Assembly: GCF_000715075.1 (NCBI RefSeq)
Contig: NC_134084.1
Location: 6,946,501-7,010,500 of the forward strand
Source of the DNA: Nicotiana tabacum
Lineage: Eukaryota > Streptophyta > Magnoliopsida > Solanales > Solanaceae
Length of the DNA: 64,000 nt
Reading direction: 5' to 3'
Shown here one piece after another: positions 43,801-55,174 of the stretch (the stretch's first letter is position 1; each line of letters begins with the position of its first letter). Made by a program: the position numbers and the translations under genes. Below the pieces are notes generated by a model. It did no database searches, had not been told where the DNA came from, and saw only the letters and a list, made by a program, of their open reading frames with translations.

Positions 43801-45305
43801 AACAGAATCAACTGGTTCTAGATCTGCATTTTGCAATTAATCATTAAACAGTCGAGTAGTGGACTAATTTCAATTCATTTGTAGTTAGTCTTGGACTGTC
43901 CTGGGCTGGCGTAATTGGAAATTTGTGTCAATACAGCTACTTAGTATAGCTTTTAGTATGATTCAAGTTCATTTAGCATTGGATACCTTATTCATAGACA
44001 GTGAGTCATAATTTAATTTGTGCTTAAAGGAATCCATCAATAACTCACGTAGTTTGTTAGTTTAATAGCAGGAAGTTGAGTTTTAACTTGGATTGCCGGG
44101 TTTATACAACTATATATGTTGTGAATTCAAAAGCACTAGATACATATCATCTCTGAAATAATACACATTGCATTTGCATGTTGAAAGGCCATCTCATCCC
44201 CACCCCTTTATAAATGAAATTAATGTTCACGTTTACCATATATGTGCACTGTTAAATGAATTGAATGGTTTGAGTGTTCATTGATTGAGGACTAGCGTAC
44301 AATTTGATTTTAAAAAGGGTTATTTGGGCATAAAATACTGGCAGGCCTCAAAAATTGAAACCGTTGTCATGTTTCTGGGCTCACTATGGGCTCAAACCGT
44401 CCAGCCCCCTTATGAACACAATATGGGTTGTCTTGAATGAGTTGCTAAAATGATATATTTTTATTTATTTAGTTATTTGGCCTGGCTGATCTAAAATGGG
44501 TTTATAAGGATTTGACCCTTTCAAATAGGCTAAATAATTAGGGTTTCTTCTTTTATTATTAGAGACAAATTAAATAGAAAATCGTAGTTTGCTTTAGGTT
44601 GGCCTTCAAAAATAAAAAAAAAATGATGAGACGAGCCTCGCCAAATAATAAAAAAAAATACAAATTGCGGGGCCCTCAATAATTGGTCATAATAAAATAT
44701 TTAGAATTCGGAATGGTCGTTTAGCGAATTTCACGGCCTTCCCCAAAAATAATAATACGCTAGCCTCTTTAGGCGCGTTCTTAATAATATTACCTCCTTA
44801 AACTCGGGTGCACATTTATGTGACCCAAATCCAAATCTCAACGGAGTCGAAATATATCAACAACCACGGGTGCATTGATTGCGACGTGGTTCGAGACGCG
44901 TTTTCACGACGTTGCAATTCTATTAAAAATAATAATAAAAGCGGTTTAAAGTTAATAAAGTACATAAGTTATAACATGTATTAAAATCAGATATTTAGCC
45001 ATTACAACAATTTAAGCGACCGTGCTAGAACCATGGGATCCGGGGGTGCCTAACACCTTCCCTCGGGTCAACAGAATTCCTTACTTAGAATTTCTGGTTC
45101 GCAGACTTCATTTGGAAAGTCGAATATTTTCCTCGAATTAGGATTCAAGATAAACCGGTGACTTGGGACACCAAAAGCCAAATCTATCCCAAGTGGCGAC
45201 TCTGAAATAAATAAATAATCTCATTTCGAATAATGTCACTTAAATTGGAAAAAACTCCCTTGTGCATTATCCTTCGGGGTAGGTGCGCAAAAAAGAGGTG
45301 TGACA
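40899..45305 (+). repeat. 5' LTR of the Ogre-like element (4.4 kb)
   Basis: Full-length LTR. It has an AT-rich start, a C-rich, GC-rich block at 41400-41900, then AT-rich sequence including A-rich runs at 43050-43160. The part from 42374 on matches the 3' LTR with few differences, so the element is fairly young. Confidence 0.87.
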
Positions 45306-46072
45306 GCTCTGGCGACTCTGCTGGGGAACCAAACCCAGAACTTCGGTTCAGGGTTCAAGAATTCGAGCTTAGAATAACTGTTATAGTTGGCTTGTTTTAT
45401 CTGATTTTTACATGTTGAGCCTAATATGCTAAATGCCGCTTTTACCGCTTTGATATTGTTTGGACTGTATATAAATTGCTACGAAACCCTCCTCTCTCTG
45501 AGTCTTCTAAATCATCTGGGAAGTGTGCACTTCATGTGACTTCTTTTCTGTTAGAGTCTTATCCCAATTTTAGAACGAGGTTCGGAAAAGTTGCAAAGCC
45601 GGTGAAGCTTCTGTATTCCCGGTACGCTGCCCCCCTCCCCCCCGGCTCGAGCTGTCCGCTCGGGTAAGCCAGGTCTAGAACAATAAACCCAGGTTTTTAA
45701 ACCTAGTATAACAAGCCTTCTGCCGGATCCCTAGTAGGAACGTTTGTTTGCATCATGTGCATTTGACTTTGGAGACTCAACACAGGGGTTGGGTCTGTCT
45801 AGGACAGGTGTACCCAAATGAAATAGACCATCCTGATGCATCTTACGTGCTACTTGCGCATCTGTTTGTTTCGGCTTGCATGTTGATCGACTTCTAGAAC
45901 AGAGGAAGAAAATAAAAAGTCTTTTTTTAAACCCCAATTTTCAAAAAATCCAAAAAAAAAAATATTTTCCATTACTTTCTTCTTTAGAAACTAATTGTTT
46001 TTAAAAAAATATATATATATATACAAAAATATTTTCTTTTACTGCTTCTTTAGACCCTAATTGTTTTTATTA

Positions 46073-46164
<92 letters not shown>

Positions 46165-46617
46165 ATTTCTTCCAAATATCCAAAAAATATTTTCATTCTT
46201 CTTTCAAAATTGAAAAGAAAATTCAAAATTCAAAAATATTTCATTTAAAAGCATTTCTTTCGTAAGAAGGGTCCAACTTCATTTTTGTAAAAGTAGCCCA
46301 AAAAGAACAATTTTTTTTTGTTTTGATTGTAAATAAGAAGATGATGTCATTCTTGTCTAAAATAGTTGAATATCCCCAAAAGGGCGCCGGAAGGCCGTTT
46401 TTGCAAGAACAACCACCTTTAGTAGTTTTTTTAAAGGTTTTGGCTGTTTAGCAAACACAGCCTTAAAATCTTCTTCCCCGAAGTGCTGAAAGGCCGTATT
46501 TGCAAAGCCGGATTCTTCATGAATTTTTTTTTAAAAAAATAAAAAATAAAAAAATAGTGATAACCTTTTCTTGAGTCAAAATGAGTCATAACCTTTTAAA
46601 TTAAATCACCCTAATAA
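45306..46617 (+). other. Leader region of the Ogre-like element
   Basis: It starts GCTCTGGCGACTCTGCTGGG, containing the primer-binding site. It is non-coding and includes a long (TA)n then (CA)n microsatellite at 46074-46164 and two related CTTTTACTGCTTCTTTAGA-type phrases (45965-46065). Confidence 0.7.
46074..46164. repeat. (TA)n(CA)n compound microsatellite
   Basis: About 70 bp of TA repeats followed directly by nine or ten CA repeats, inside the Ogre-like leader. Confidence 0.95.
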
Positions 46618-47883
46618 ATGTGCAGGATGAGCACAGATGAAAACGAACCCTTCGCAGCTCTTGAAGAGATCCCCTTACAGCTCCACATGTGGTGGAATGA
46701 CCTAGGAAAAGGTAGCCGAGGAACTGTGATAAAAGTTTTGGGTGGTCTTGTCGGACTTTTTAACATCAAGCCAAGATTGGACGTGATTGAAGCCTTGATA
46801 CCTTTTTGGGATCCGACTCGCAATGTGTTTCGCTTTTCTGATTTTGAGCTCACACCCACGCTAGAGGAAATTGCGGGTTACGACGGCCTTAGCGGAAACC
46901 TTAGAAGTCGGTACCCGGTGTCACCGAGACCAGTATCTCCTCACAAGTTTCTGGATATGTTGAGTATTAGCCGGGATATTCAGGATGGGAATTTATCTGG
47001 AGGGTTTTGCACTTTCCAGTTCTTGTACCAACGCTATGGAAATCCCCATGGTTTCGAAGCACCGAATACTGGTCTGACCCATGCCGAAAATAAAGATAAA
47101 TGGGAGGCAAGGCGGGGTTTAGTTTTTATAGTAGCATTCCTGGGTGTTATAATATGTCCACGAAAAGACGACAACATAGAATTGGGCCTCATGGGAATAA
47201 TGGATGTCACAATAAAGAAAGCTAATGGCACATTAGTTCCCCTGATCTTATCTGAGATTTACCGAGCTTTGACCATCTGTCAAGAAGGGGGAAAATTCTT
47301 CCAAGGCTGCAACTTACTGCTACAACTGTGGATACTGGAACATCTCTGCCACCGCGTCGGGTATATGAACTACGACATGACCGGTTTGGATTGCATCGAA
47401 GAATTTGAAAGCCGAGTGGCGGGGGTTGAATTTCCAGAGGGTACCGAAGCTTGGTTTGCCCACTTGAGTTCTTTAACTTCGGATAAAATTGAGTGGACGT
47501 TCGGATGGCTCCCTGCCACCGAAGTCATATACATGTCAGCTAAAGTGTGCTACTTTCTCCTAATGGGCATCCGGAGCATCCAACCATATACTCCTCACAG
47601 GGTTTTGCGCCAACTAGGAAGATTTCAAACCGTCCCCCATGACGAAGATTTGAGTGTACATGTCGTCGAATTGGGCCCAAAGGCTGTATTTCCAGAAGGA
47701 AGAGTTCGCCAAGTTTGGAATGAGTGCAGATTTATCGAACCCAAGACTATGGTGCGGGATCTAGCTAGAGGTGAGGTGGACCCCAATTATATGGTTTGGT
47801 TTGGCAAAAGATTTCAAATTCCTCGAGAGCCCGAGAGACCTGCTAAGAGACCTCATGTCCAACAATTCACTAATGACTCATAG
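46618..47883 (+). CDS. ORF1 protein of the Ogre-like element, plant mobile domain (DUF7745-type)
   Basis: A 421-residue open frame (ATG 46618; a second ATG at 46627). It has the plant-mobile-domain pattern: FWDPTRNVFRFSDFELTPTL followed by EEIAGYDGL, GFCTFQFLYQRYGNPHGF, WEARRGLVFIVAFLGVIICP, LILSEIYRALTICQEGGKFF, GCNLLLQLWILEHLCHRVGY, KIEWTFGWLPATEVIYMSA, HRVLRQLGRFQTVPHDEDL and RQVWNECRFIEPKT. Related proteins are annotated in plant genomes as DUF7745 or aminotransferase-like plant mobile domain and occur as an extra ORF upstream of gag in Tat/Ogre elements; their role is unknown. It closes with TAG 47881-47883, but the same frame continues (EQWGWLAKEESYRAKISKL), so the stop looks premature. 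The remaining coiled coil is at 47966-48679. Confidence 0.85.
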   Translation: MCRMSTDENEPFAALEEIPLQLHMWWNDLGKGSRGTVIKVLGGLVGLFNIKPRLDVIEALIPFWDPTRNVFRFSDFELTPTLEEIAGYDGLSGNLRSRYPVSPRPVSPHKFLDMLSISRDIQDGNLSGGFCTFQFLYQRYGNPHGFEAPNTGLTHAENKDKWEARRGLVFIVAFLGVIICPRKDDNIELGLMGIMDVTIKKANGTLVPLILSEIYRALTICQEGGKFFQGCNLLLQLWILEHLCHRVGYMNYDMTGLDCIEEFESRVAGVEFPEGTEAWFAHLSSLTSDKIEWTFGWLPATEVIYMSAKVCYFLLMGIRSIQPYTPHRVLRQLGRFQTVPHDEDLSVHVVELGPKAVFPEGRVRQVWNECRFIEPKTMVRDLARGEVDPNYMVWFGKRFQIPREPERPAKRPHVQQFTNDS

Positions 47884-48679
47884 GAGCAGTGGGGCTGGTT
47901 GGCAAAAGAAGAAAGCTATAGGGCTAAGATAAGTAAATTAGAGGGACAAATCAGGGACCTCAAATTTGGCCACAGTATCCAAGCTGCCGCAGATGAAGGG
48001 GAAAAGAAAAGCAACTCAGGAAAACGAAGCTCTCAAAGCTCAAATCCATAAAATGAGAATAGCTGCTAGAAACCCGGAAAGAAGCCAGGCAGATGAAAGG
48101 CTTATAAGCGGTTTGAGAAAGAAAGTACTTGAGTGTCAATATGACCTAGAAAAATCTGAGGCTAGTCTAACAAAAGTCCGAGCACGATTGGCAGAGAATG
48201 CAGAAGGGCGGGCAGAGATTGAGCGACAAATGAAAAGAAAATATGAGGGGACAATCGCCAATTTAAAGAGAAAGCTAATCACCCTTGAAAATGAGGCGGA
48301 CAAACAGGCCAGGAATTTTAAAGCCGATAGGGAACATTGTTATGCTTTGATAGCCCAAATGGACGAAGATATGCAATAATTGCGGAATCAAAATCATCAT
48401 GACACTCAAGTGTTGGAAGCCCAGAATCAGCAAATCGGGCGTTTATTTCAGGAAAAGGGTATTGTCCGAGAGAGGGTTAGAGCCATTGCCGACTACATCG
48501 TCATGAAATGCCACGCATGTGAGGATATGACTCAGACCACTTTCTTCGCTGCTGTAATGACATTTGTCCGCCAGATAATGAGTGATTTGAAGCGGCTTCA
48601 AGGGGATCTTGCACGTAGGCCCGTGAGACCGAATGATGTCCCACGGGCCCCAGGAGTCGAAGCATTGATGTATTCATGA
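47884..48679 (+). pseudogene. Coiled-coil C-terminal half of ORF1, separated by a stop and a frameshift
   Basis: After TAG 47881 the ORF1 frame runs on to about 48000, where the coding sense shifts to another frame (RKATQENEALKAQIHKM). It then gives a Lys/Glu/Arg-rich coiled coil (ECQYDLEKSEASLTKVRAR, IERQMKRKYEGTIANLKRK). After TAA 48377-48379 it continues (NHHDTQVLEAQNQQIGRLF, RERVRAIADYIVMKC) to the end at 48679. Joined, ORF1 would be roughly 680 residues with an N-terminal mobile domain and a C-terminal coiled coil. Two stops and one frameshift show that this copy is dead. Confidence 0.75.
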
Positions 48680-49317
48680 TTTTTCACTTATTGAGTCTAC
48701 ATTTTGGAAATTATTTTTTTAGTCTGTTGGTAGTTTTAAAATTCCAAGAAAATGAATAGTTTGAAGTCTTTTGTAATAGAAAGTTTAGGAGTTTTATTAA
48801 TGAAAATTTGAAATTCCCAAAAAATTGTTTCTTTATTTTTCGCACTTGTTTTTCTTGAAATACGTAATGATCTAATTCACGCGGCGTCGTGATACGTAGG
48901 CAATCCTCATCGGATCCGGTCACGATTTTTGTAAATAACTCAAATAAGAGAGGGATGTGAAAAAGAGAGCCAAAGAAAAACCAAAAGAAAAACGAAAAAA
49001 AAGGGCAAGGAAAGAGAGGAAAGAAAAGAGTGGAAAAAGGGAATAAAAGGAGAAGTACAAAAGCCAAAAGTGGAAAGAAAAAGAAAATTGGGAAAATAAG
49101 CAGAGCCGGGATGAAACATGCAGCCGTTGCGAAACATGTAGAAACACATTTAACTGTATAGGTGCATCACACCCCAACGTGCGATTTCCTATGTGTTAAT
49201 TGCTTCAGACTAACTGGTTTGTTGTTTACTATTGTAAAGGTTCTATAGTAAGGTGGTTGGTTTTGTGGTAGTCTGGCTTCACATTCATACTTCACAAGGT
49301 CAAAAGGAAGCGTTGAA
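48680..49317 (+). other. ORF1-gag spacer with a long purine-only-like tract
   Basis: It includes CACGCGGCGTCGTGATACGT and then a strongly purine-biased stretch at 48945-49110 (A and G runs such as GAGAGGAAAGAAAAGAG). Minus-strand Phe/Leu/Ser frames here are its by-products. This spacer separates ORF1 from gag. Confidence 0.65.
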
Positions 49318-49689
49318 ATGTCTTCTCCTCTGCCAACAGTTCCTATTCCAGAGGATAGTTCGATCTCGGCCATCCCAACTTCTGAGTCAGCAACGGCTGA
49401 AGAAAATAGAATTCTGCGTCTCTGTATGATGGAAATGTGGGACGCTTGGGCCAATGGAAAAGAACTGCCAAGTGCGATCCCTGGATTCCCTGAGCTTTTT
49501 CCCAGGGCAAGTGGGACCTCCAACATCCCCATAAGTTATCCAAATACCCCACTAGGATATCCTACCATTTCAGCCCACTTTGCTGGAACACCTTCTGAGT
49601 CTCGCCCCCAGGTGTTAGCTTTAAGTGCAGCTTCAAACATATTCACCGCGTCACCTTGTTCAGCTAAAGAATTCGATTCGCTTTGCTGA
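49318..49689 (+). pseudogene. N-terminal start of gag, cut off by the deletion junction
   Basis: From ATG 49318 the frame reads MSSPLPTVPIPEDSSIS, TAEENRILRLCMMEMWDAWA and PSAIPGFPELFPRASGTSNI, which is the beginning of a Tat/Ogre gag (a coiled-coil and Pro-rich N-terminus). At about 49668 the sequence changes into LTR sequence (homologous to 42374 onward), and the frame stops at 49687-49689 within it. So about 117 gag residues survive. Confidence 0.7.
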
Positions 49690-52594
49690 TGCTCGACTCA
49701 TTAGTTAAGCTCACTGTTAATTGCTTTTGTCTGGGTTTGTTTAATCCTAATATACTTACTGCTGAGTTTTAATGGATAATTGGATAGTTTTGAGTCAAGA
49801 TCACACTGTGGTTGAAGTTCAGTCCAGAATTTAGGAAGTTGAATTGGTTATAGCTGCAGTTTTAATGTAGATTTTAGAGTTTAGTTTGGGATTTGAAAAC
49901 CTAAAAAGGGTTTAGATTAAGTGGACTGCCAGTTGAGTATGTAGTGAACCATTAAATTAATGAATAATTTAATCAAAAGAGGGAATCTATAGTGCAAATA
50001 CATCCTGGCTGACATCTTTAAGGTGGGAAGTCAGATGTAGGATGAGTTTTAATAATAAAAGTTGAGAATGCACATGAAATAGGTAGTGAAACCTGTTGTA
50101 CAGTAGGATATGCATTACTTTTTGAAATTCAGGAGATTGTTAAATAAGAAAACTCATGCCTAGACAACAAAAGGTGGAAAGGACATATTAGGAACTATAC
50201 TTTAAGTCTGGGCAGCCTGTTTATTTTGAAGGGGGAGGGCTCCTCTTTTCAAAAAGGCCTATAAAAATCAAACAAGAGGAGAACCCTGAAAAGGAGAACT
50301 TCAGCCATAAAAGATTCCTATTGAAAAGTCTCTCTCACTTTTCTCAAAAAAAAAATTTGAAATCTGCATTTGACATTCAAATACACAAAAAATAAAAAAT
50401 AAAAATTCAAAAAAAAACCCTTCAAAACCAAACAGAAAATGAAAAATATCAGAAAACTACAAAAATAGAGTACTGTTGCATTAAAGTATTAGATCAGTTG
50501 CAGGTTAATTGTTTCATTCTGATTCCTACTGATTCTAAGGTTCGAATTCGAGCTATTTTGGGTATTAGTCAAACTGTATTGGGTAGTTTACTGGCAGAGG
50601 TAGTTCTGGGTGAAATTTCAAGTTTGCTTGGTTTTAATCGAGTCTAATTTGAGCATTCAGTTGGTCTTCTTCTCTCATTTCTGGGTCATCGAGGTTGTTC
50701 TAGAGTCGAATCTGACCCTGTGCTGCTTGAATTTGGGTTAGTGTGGCCTGCTAGTTACTGCTGTTGATACTTCATTCTCATTTTTCATATTTCCAGGTAC
50801 ACATTCGAATTAAGCTTTGATGTAGCTTTGACTTGAAAGATGAAAATGGAAATATTCATGCCTTGGCCTCCACATCTATGCTCATGTAGCTTACCCTGTA
50901 CATGTGTTTCAAAATAGATATTAGTTGATGTGTAATTACTTAATATAGCTTAGTTTCGATTGGTATTGGTTGGGATGGTATACTGTATAATTAGAATTGT
51001 TTTGGACCGTTAATGGACTATCTAGTTGCTGAACTTTATTTAGTTAATAGCCTTAATAACGTCATTTTGTGATTAGTTTAATTGAAAGCTTTAGCAACAG
51101 AATCAACTGGTTCTAGATCTGCATTTTGAAATTAATCATTAAACAGTCGAGTAGTGGACTAATTTCAATTCATTTGTAGTTAGTCTTGGACTGTCCTGGG
51201 CTGGCGTAATTGGAAATTTGTGTCAATACAGCTGCTTAGTATAGCTTTTAGTATGATTCAAGTTCATTTAGCATTGGATACCTTATTCATAAACAGTGAG
51301 TCATAATTTAATTTGTGCTTAAAGGAATCCATCATTAACTCATGTAGTTTGTTAGTTTAATAGCATGAAGTTGAGTTTTAACTTGGATTGCCGAGTTTAT
51401 ACAACTATATACGTTGTGAATTCAAAAGCACTAGATACATCTCATCTCTGAAATAATACACGCTGCATTTGCATGTTGAAAGGCCATCTCATCCCCACCC
51501 CTTTATAAATGAAATTAATGTTCACGTTTACATATATGTGCACTGTTAAATGAATTGAATGGTCTGAGTGTCCATTGATTGAGGACTAGCATCAATTTGA
51601 TTTAAAAAAGGGTTATTTGGGCATAAAACACTGGCATGCCTCGAAAATTGAAACCGTTGTCATGTTTCTGGGCTCACTATGGGCTCAAACCGTCCAGCCC
51701 CCTTATGAACACAATATGGGCTGTCTTGAACGAGTTGCTAAAATGATATATTTTTATTTATTTAGTTATTGGGCCTGGCTGATCTGAAATGGATTTATAA
51801 GGATTTGGCCCTTTCAAATAGGCTAAATAATTAGGGTTTCTTCTTTTATTATTAGAGACAAATTAAATAGAAAATCGTAGTTTGCTTTAGGTTGGCCTTC
51901 AAAAATAAAAAAAAAATGAAGAGACGAGCCTCGCCAAATAATAAAAAAATGCAAATTGCGGGGCCCTCAATAATTGGCCATAATAAAATACTTAGAATTC
52001 GGAATGACCGTTTAGCGAATTTCACGGCCTTCCCCAAAAATAATAATACGCTAGCCTCTTTAGGCGCGTTCTTAATAATATTACCTCCTTAAACTCGGGT
52101 GCACATTTATGTGACCCAAATCCAAATCTCAACGGAGTCGAAATGTGTCAACAACCACGGGTGCATTGATTGCGACGTGGTTCGAGACGCGTTTTCACGA
52201 CGTTGCAATTCTATTAAAAATAATAATAAAAGCGGTTTAAAGTTAATAAAGTACATAAGTTATAACATGTATTAAAATCAGATATTTAGCCATTACAACA
52301 ATTTAAGCGATCGTGCTAGCACCACGGGATCCGTGGGTGCCTAACACCTTCCCTCGGGTCAACAGAATTCCTTACTTAGAATTTTTGGTTCACAGACTTC
52401 ATTTGGAAAGTCGAATATTTTCCTCGAATTGGGTCAAGATAAACCGGTGACTTGGGACACCAAAAGTCAAATCTATCCCAAGTGGCGACTCTGAGATAAA
52501 TAAATAATCCCATTTCGAATAATGTCACTTAAATTAGAAAAAACTCCCTTGTGCATTATCCTTCGGGGTAGGTGCGCAAAAAGGAGGTGTGACA
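49668..52594 (+). repeat. 3' LTR of the Ogre-like element, 5'-truncated
   Basis: It matches 42374-45305 of the 5' LTR almost base for base, from AGAATTCGATTCGCTTTGCT to GGTGTGACA. About 1.47 kb of LTR 5' end is missing. Short AAGAATTCG identity exists at the junction. Confidence 0.87.
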
Positions 52595-53138
52595 AATATG
52601 GAGAAAAAAAAATTAATGAGAAAACTATAGTACCTATATGAACGACGCCCCAAATATGTGATGAGTAATACAATTTACGGTTCTGGAGGAATTCTTGATT
52701 TTTAAAAGAAAGTTAAAAAAAAAAGAATAAAAGGTAATTGGAGCAAGTAACAAAAGAAAGTTAAAAGAAAAAAGGTAAAACAAAGTTAGAACCAAAAGAA
52801 TAAAAGTAGTAGTATTTGATAAACAAAAGTCGCCAGAAAAAACTTAAAGAGCAAAATAGAGACCTGATAATTGGAGCAAAAGAAAGTTAGTGCTTGATAA
52901 ATGGAGGAAAAAGTCTAGCTAGGAGCGTGAGATTCGATCTCTCGACCATAGGCTTTTAGAGCCCTTCAACACCCATCATAACCAAAGTACCCACCAAGTC
53001 TTTTGTTATTTGGGTGCTTGCTATTTTATTATATCCCTTTTATTAAATTCTCTATATAATTATACGTGTTCGGGGTCGAGGTTAATGGGTGCCCGAGCAC
53101 CCTATTTTTATATATGTAGATCCGCCCCTGGATGTTAT

Positions 53139-54337
53139 TGTTTGTTGCTTTATTTTTATCGGTCCTTAAGCCAAGGGTGCATCGAAAATAACCTCTCTGC
53201 CTTTATAGGATAGGGATAAGACTGCGTACACATGACCCTTCCCACATATGAAATTAAGCTGGGTTTGACGTTGTTGTTATTGGGTGTCGGGTATTTGCTT
53301 TGAGGCCTGACTTATTCGGATTCGTATTACGTAAACAAATTAAAGGGAAAACGTCTCATATCAGAATTTTTTCTATTCCCGAAATCTTGTGTTATCCATT
53401 ATTACAAACGTGTAAATTGTAATGTTATTGTAGGAATCTTTAATTTTAGTTCGTGAAAATGCCACAAAATCATCTAACCTCACAAAAATGCTTTTAGATG
53501 TATTTTCTTGAAAGTTTTTTGTCTATCAAGATAAAATCTTTTCTTGTACTGCATGTTGGAGATATAGTCAAATCTTTCTATAACAGCCTCGTTTGTTCTG
53601 GATATTTTGGTTGTTATAGCGAAATATTATTATAGATAACATATATTATTACATAATATAAAAGTTGGTTTCGAAAAAAGCTTAGCTTTTATAGTAAAGT
53701 GTTGTTATATAGGAATGCTATTATAGAGAGTTTGAATGTATTTATTTTGAAGGCCTATGGTTCGAAGAATTCTCAATAATTCATTTTTCTATGGAAAAAT
53801 GAAATGATAATACATATTACCCTATATGGTACTTCTTCCCGTTAGAATAATACAGGTTCGTTAATGATGATTAAATTGGTATATTTTCATAATTAAAGAC
53901 ATCATATTTGAGTCTATCAAATTTTACTACCTAAGATCCATTTCCGATGTTATTAAATTTGTTTAGCTACAAGATATTATTTTTTCATACTCTATAACTA
54001 TTTGTCAGCAATCAAGAATAGAAAAGACGAAACTATCAATAAAAATATTAATGCTTCCGATGCCTAAATTTCAAACAAGTGAAGTCGGGTGTATGAATTT
54101 TCACTAACCATATTTCTTCACTCAAACTCATTTTAGGTCAAAATTATACAACATAAAAATAAATATATTAGAATTTTTCTACTAATATAAAAGTTTCTAA
54201 TGTGGCTAAAAGACTCTCATTAAAATTTAATTTTTTAATTGGATTTATTTTATTTGAAATTTATAACAAAAGTCAATGAAAGAATAAGATATTTGTTTTG
54301 TCCATTTATTAAATTTAGATGTAGCTAATAAACATCC
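53139..54337. other. Spacer with a SINE fragment and a TA[CT]AGTCAAA MITE
   Basis: 53145-53285 looks like a TS-SINE 3' part (GGGATAAGACTGCGTACACA, ATTAAGCTGGGTTTGACGTT, TTGTTGTTA). 53563-53740 is a MITE. The rest, 53745-54337, is AT-rich without features I can support. Confidence 0.5.
53563..53740. mobile_element. MITE of the TACAGTCAAACCTCTCTATAA family
   Basis: Ends TATAGTCAAATCTTTCTATA and (complement) TACATTCAAACTCTCTATAA. The interior GTTATAGCGAA...AAAGCTTAGCTTTTATAGTAAAGTGTTGTTATA matches the copies at 58013 and 60882. Confidence 0.65.
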
Positions 54338-54409
54338 GGATCCGTGGCGCAATGGTAGCGCGTCTGACTCCAGATCAGAAGGTTGCGTGTTCGATTCACG
54401 TCGGGTTCA
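54338..54409 (+). tRNA. tRNA-Trp (CCA)
   Basis: A complete 72-nt cloverleaf. The acceptor stem is GGATCCG with CGGGTTC (with G-U pairs). The D arm is GCGC-AATGGTA-GCGC. The anticodon stem is TCTGA/TCAGA with loop CTCCAGA and anticodon CCA. The T arm is GCGTG-TTCGATT-CACGT. Internal Pol III boxes A (TGGCGCAATGG) and B (GTTCGATTCAC) fit, and T-runs follow for termination. No intron and no encoded CCA tail, as for a nuclear eukaryotic gene. Confidence 0.95.
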
Positions 54410-54471
54410 ATCCCCCGATCCAAATCGGATCCTCCATTTTTTATTCTTTTTTTTTTAACTATTCCTTCACA

Positions 54472-54502
<31 letters not shown>

Positions 54503-55174
54503 TATTATATATATTATATTTTTTAGCTATTGCTTTCACTGGTTCGGACGTGAATAAAGCAGGGAAAAACTGGAAAATTTTGGATTTTTTCGCCTTGTAT
54601 CTAAAATTCACTATCCTATTAGCTTATGTTTTAGAGTTATAACATGTTTTATTTTGAGTGATTCAAGCAAAACTCTCATGTGAAAAAATTTGCAGAATCT
54701 TATGATTAGATTAGTTTTATTTTTCGTGTATATAAGTTTTATGCATTGACAGCTTAAAAAAAAAATTACAGTAGTAGGTCAGTTAAAAGACAAATATTAA
54801 TCGGCAACCTTAAGAAATATGGAAAGCAATCTTATATAATAGGTGAAATACGTCGATACATCGATAATTTAAACTCATATTCTATTCTCCTCCTTGATTT
54901 ATTTCCAACTGAAGAACCATATATTACTACATTAGTATTAGTACTAATCATAAACAGCTTAGAGGATTAAAACTTAATTATTAACTAAAGTAGGAGAAGA
55001 AACACCAAGCAGCAAGCCAATTAAGCTGACTATATTCCTTATGGTGGTGTGGTAATACCTGCAAATTTAGAGTAAGTAGTTAACAACAAAAGAAAAAATA
55101 AACGAATTTCAGCTACAACAATTATAGTCAATCAAATTATCGAGAACTTTTCAAGAAACATGCAAAATCTTGGC
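54410..55174. other. AT-rich spacer
   Basis: After the tRNA T-runs there is a short (TTA)n tract at 54480-54510 and otherwise AT-rich sequence. No gene recognised. Confidence 0.35.

Larger units (their letters stand above)
40899..52594 (+). mobile_element. Tat/Ogre-like LTR retrotransposon with ORF1, gag-pol deleted
   Basis: The 5' LTR (40899-45305, 4407 bp) runs from TGTGAGCACGTG to GGTGTGACA. The 3' LTR (about 49668-52594) ends identically but lacks its first ~1.47 kb. TSD AATAT lies at 40894-40898 and 52595-52599. The primer-binding site TGGCGACTCTGCTGGGGA starts near 45310. The 4.36-kb interior keeps ORF1 (46618-48679) and the beginning of gag (49318 on), which runs straight into the LTR at about 49668. 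Protease, RT, RNase H and integrase are absent. Very long LTRs and an extra ORF before gag are hallmarks of the Tat/Ogre lineage. Confidence 0.87.
40801..53130. mobile_element. CAGNGGCGGAT-type hAT element, split by the Ogre-like insertion
   Basis: The left end CAGTGGCGGATAC (40801) and right end (complement CAGGGGCGGATCT, ending 53130) are TIRs, flanked by the 8-bp duplication GATGTTAT (40793-40800 and 53131-53138). Only 98 bp (40801-40898) and 531 bp (52600-53130) belong to it; everything between is the younger LTR element with its AATAT TSD. Total host element about 629 bp, no transposase. Confidence 0.8.

Noticed and set aside
46618..47883. Mobile-domain protein considered as a host gene
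   Set aside because: It is between the LTRs, after a primer-binding site and before gag; this is the usual place of ORF1 in Tat/Ogre elements.
48711..49177. Phe/Leu-rich minus-strand frames resembling membrane proteins
   Set aside because: They are the complement of the purine-rich tract; hydrophobicity comes from TTT/CTT codons only.
54338..54409. Possible organelle-derived tRNA insertion
   Set aside because: The sequence and flanking T-runs fit a nuclear tRNA-Trp; no plastid or mitochondrial flanking DNA is present.
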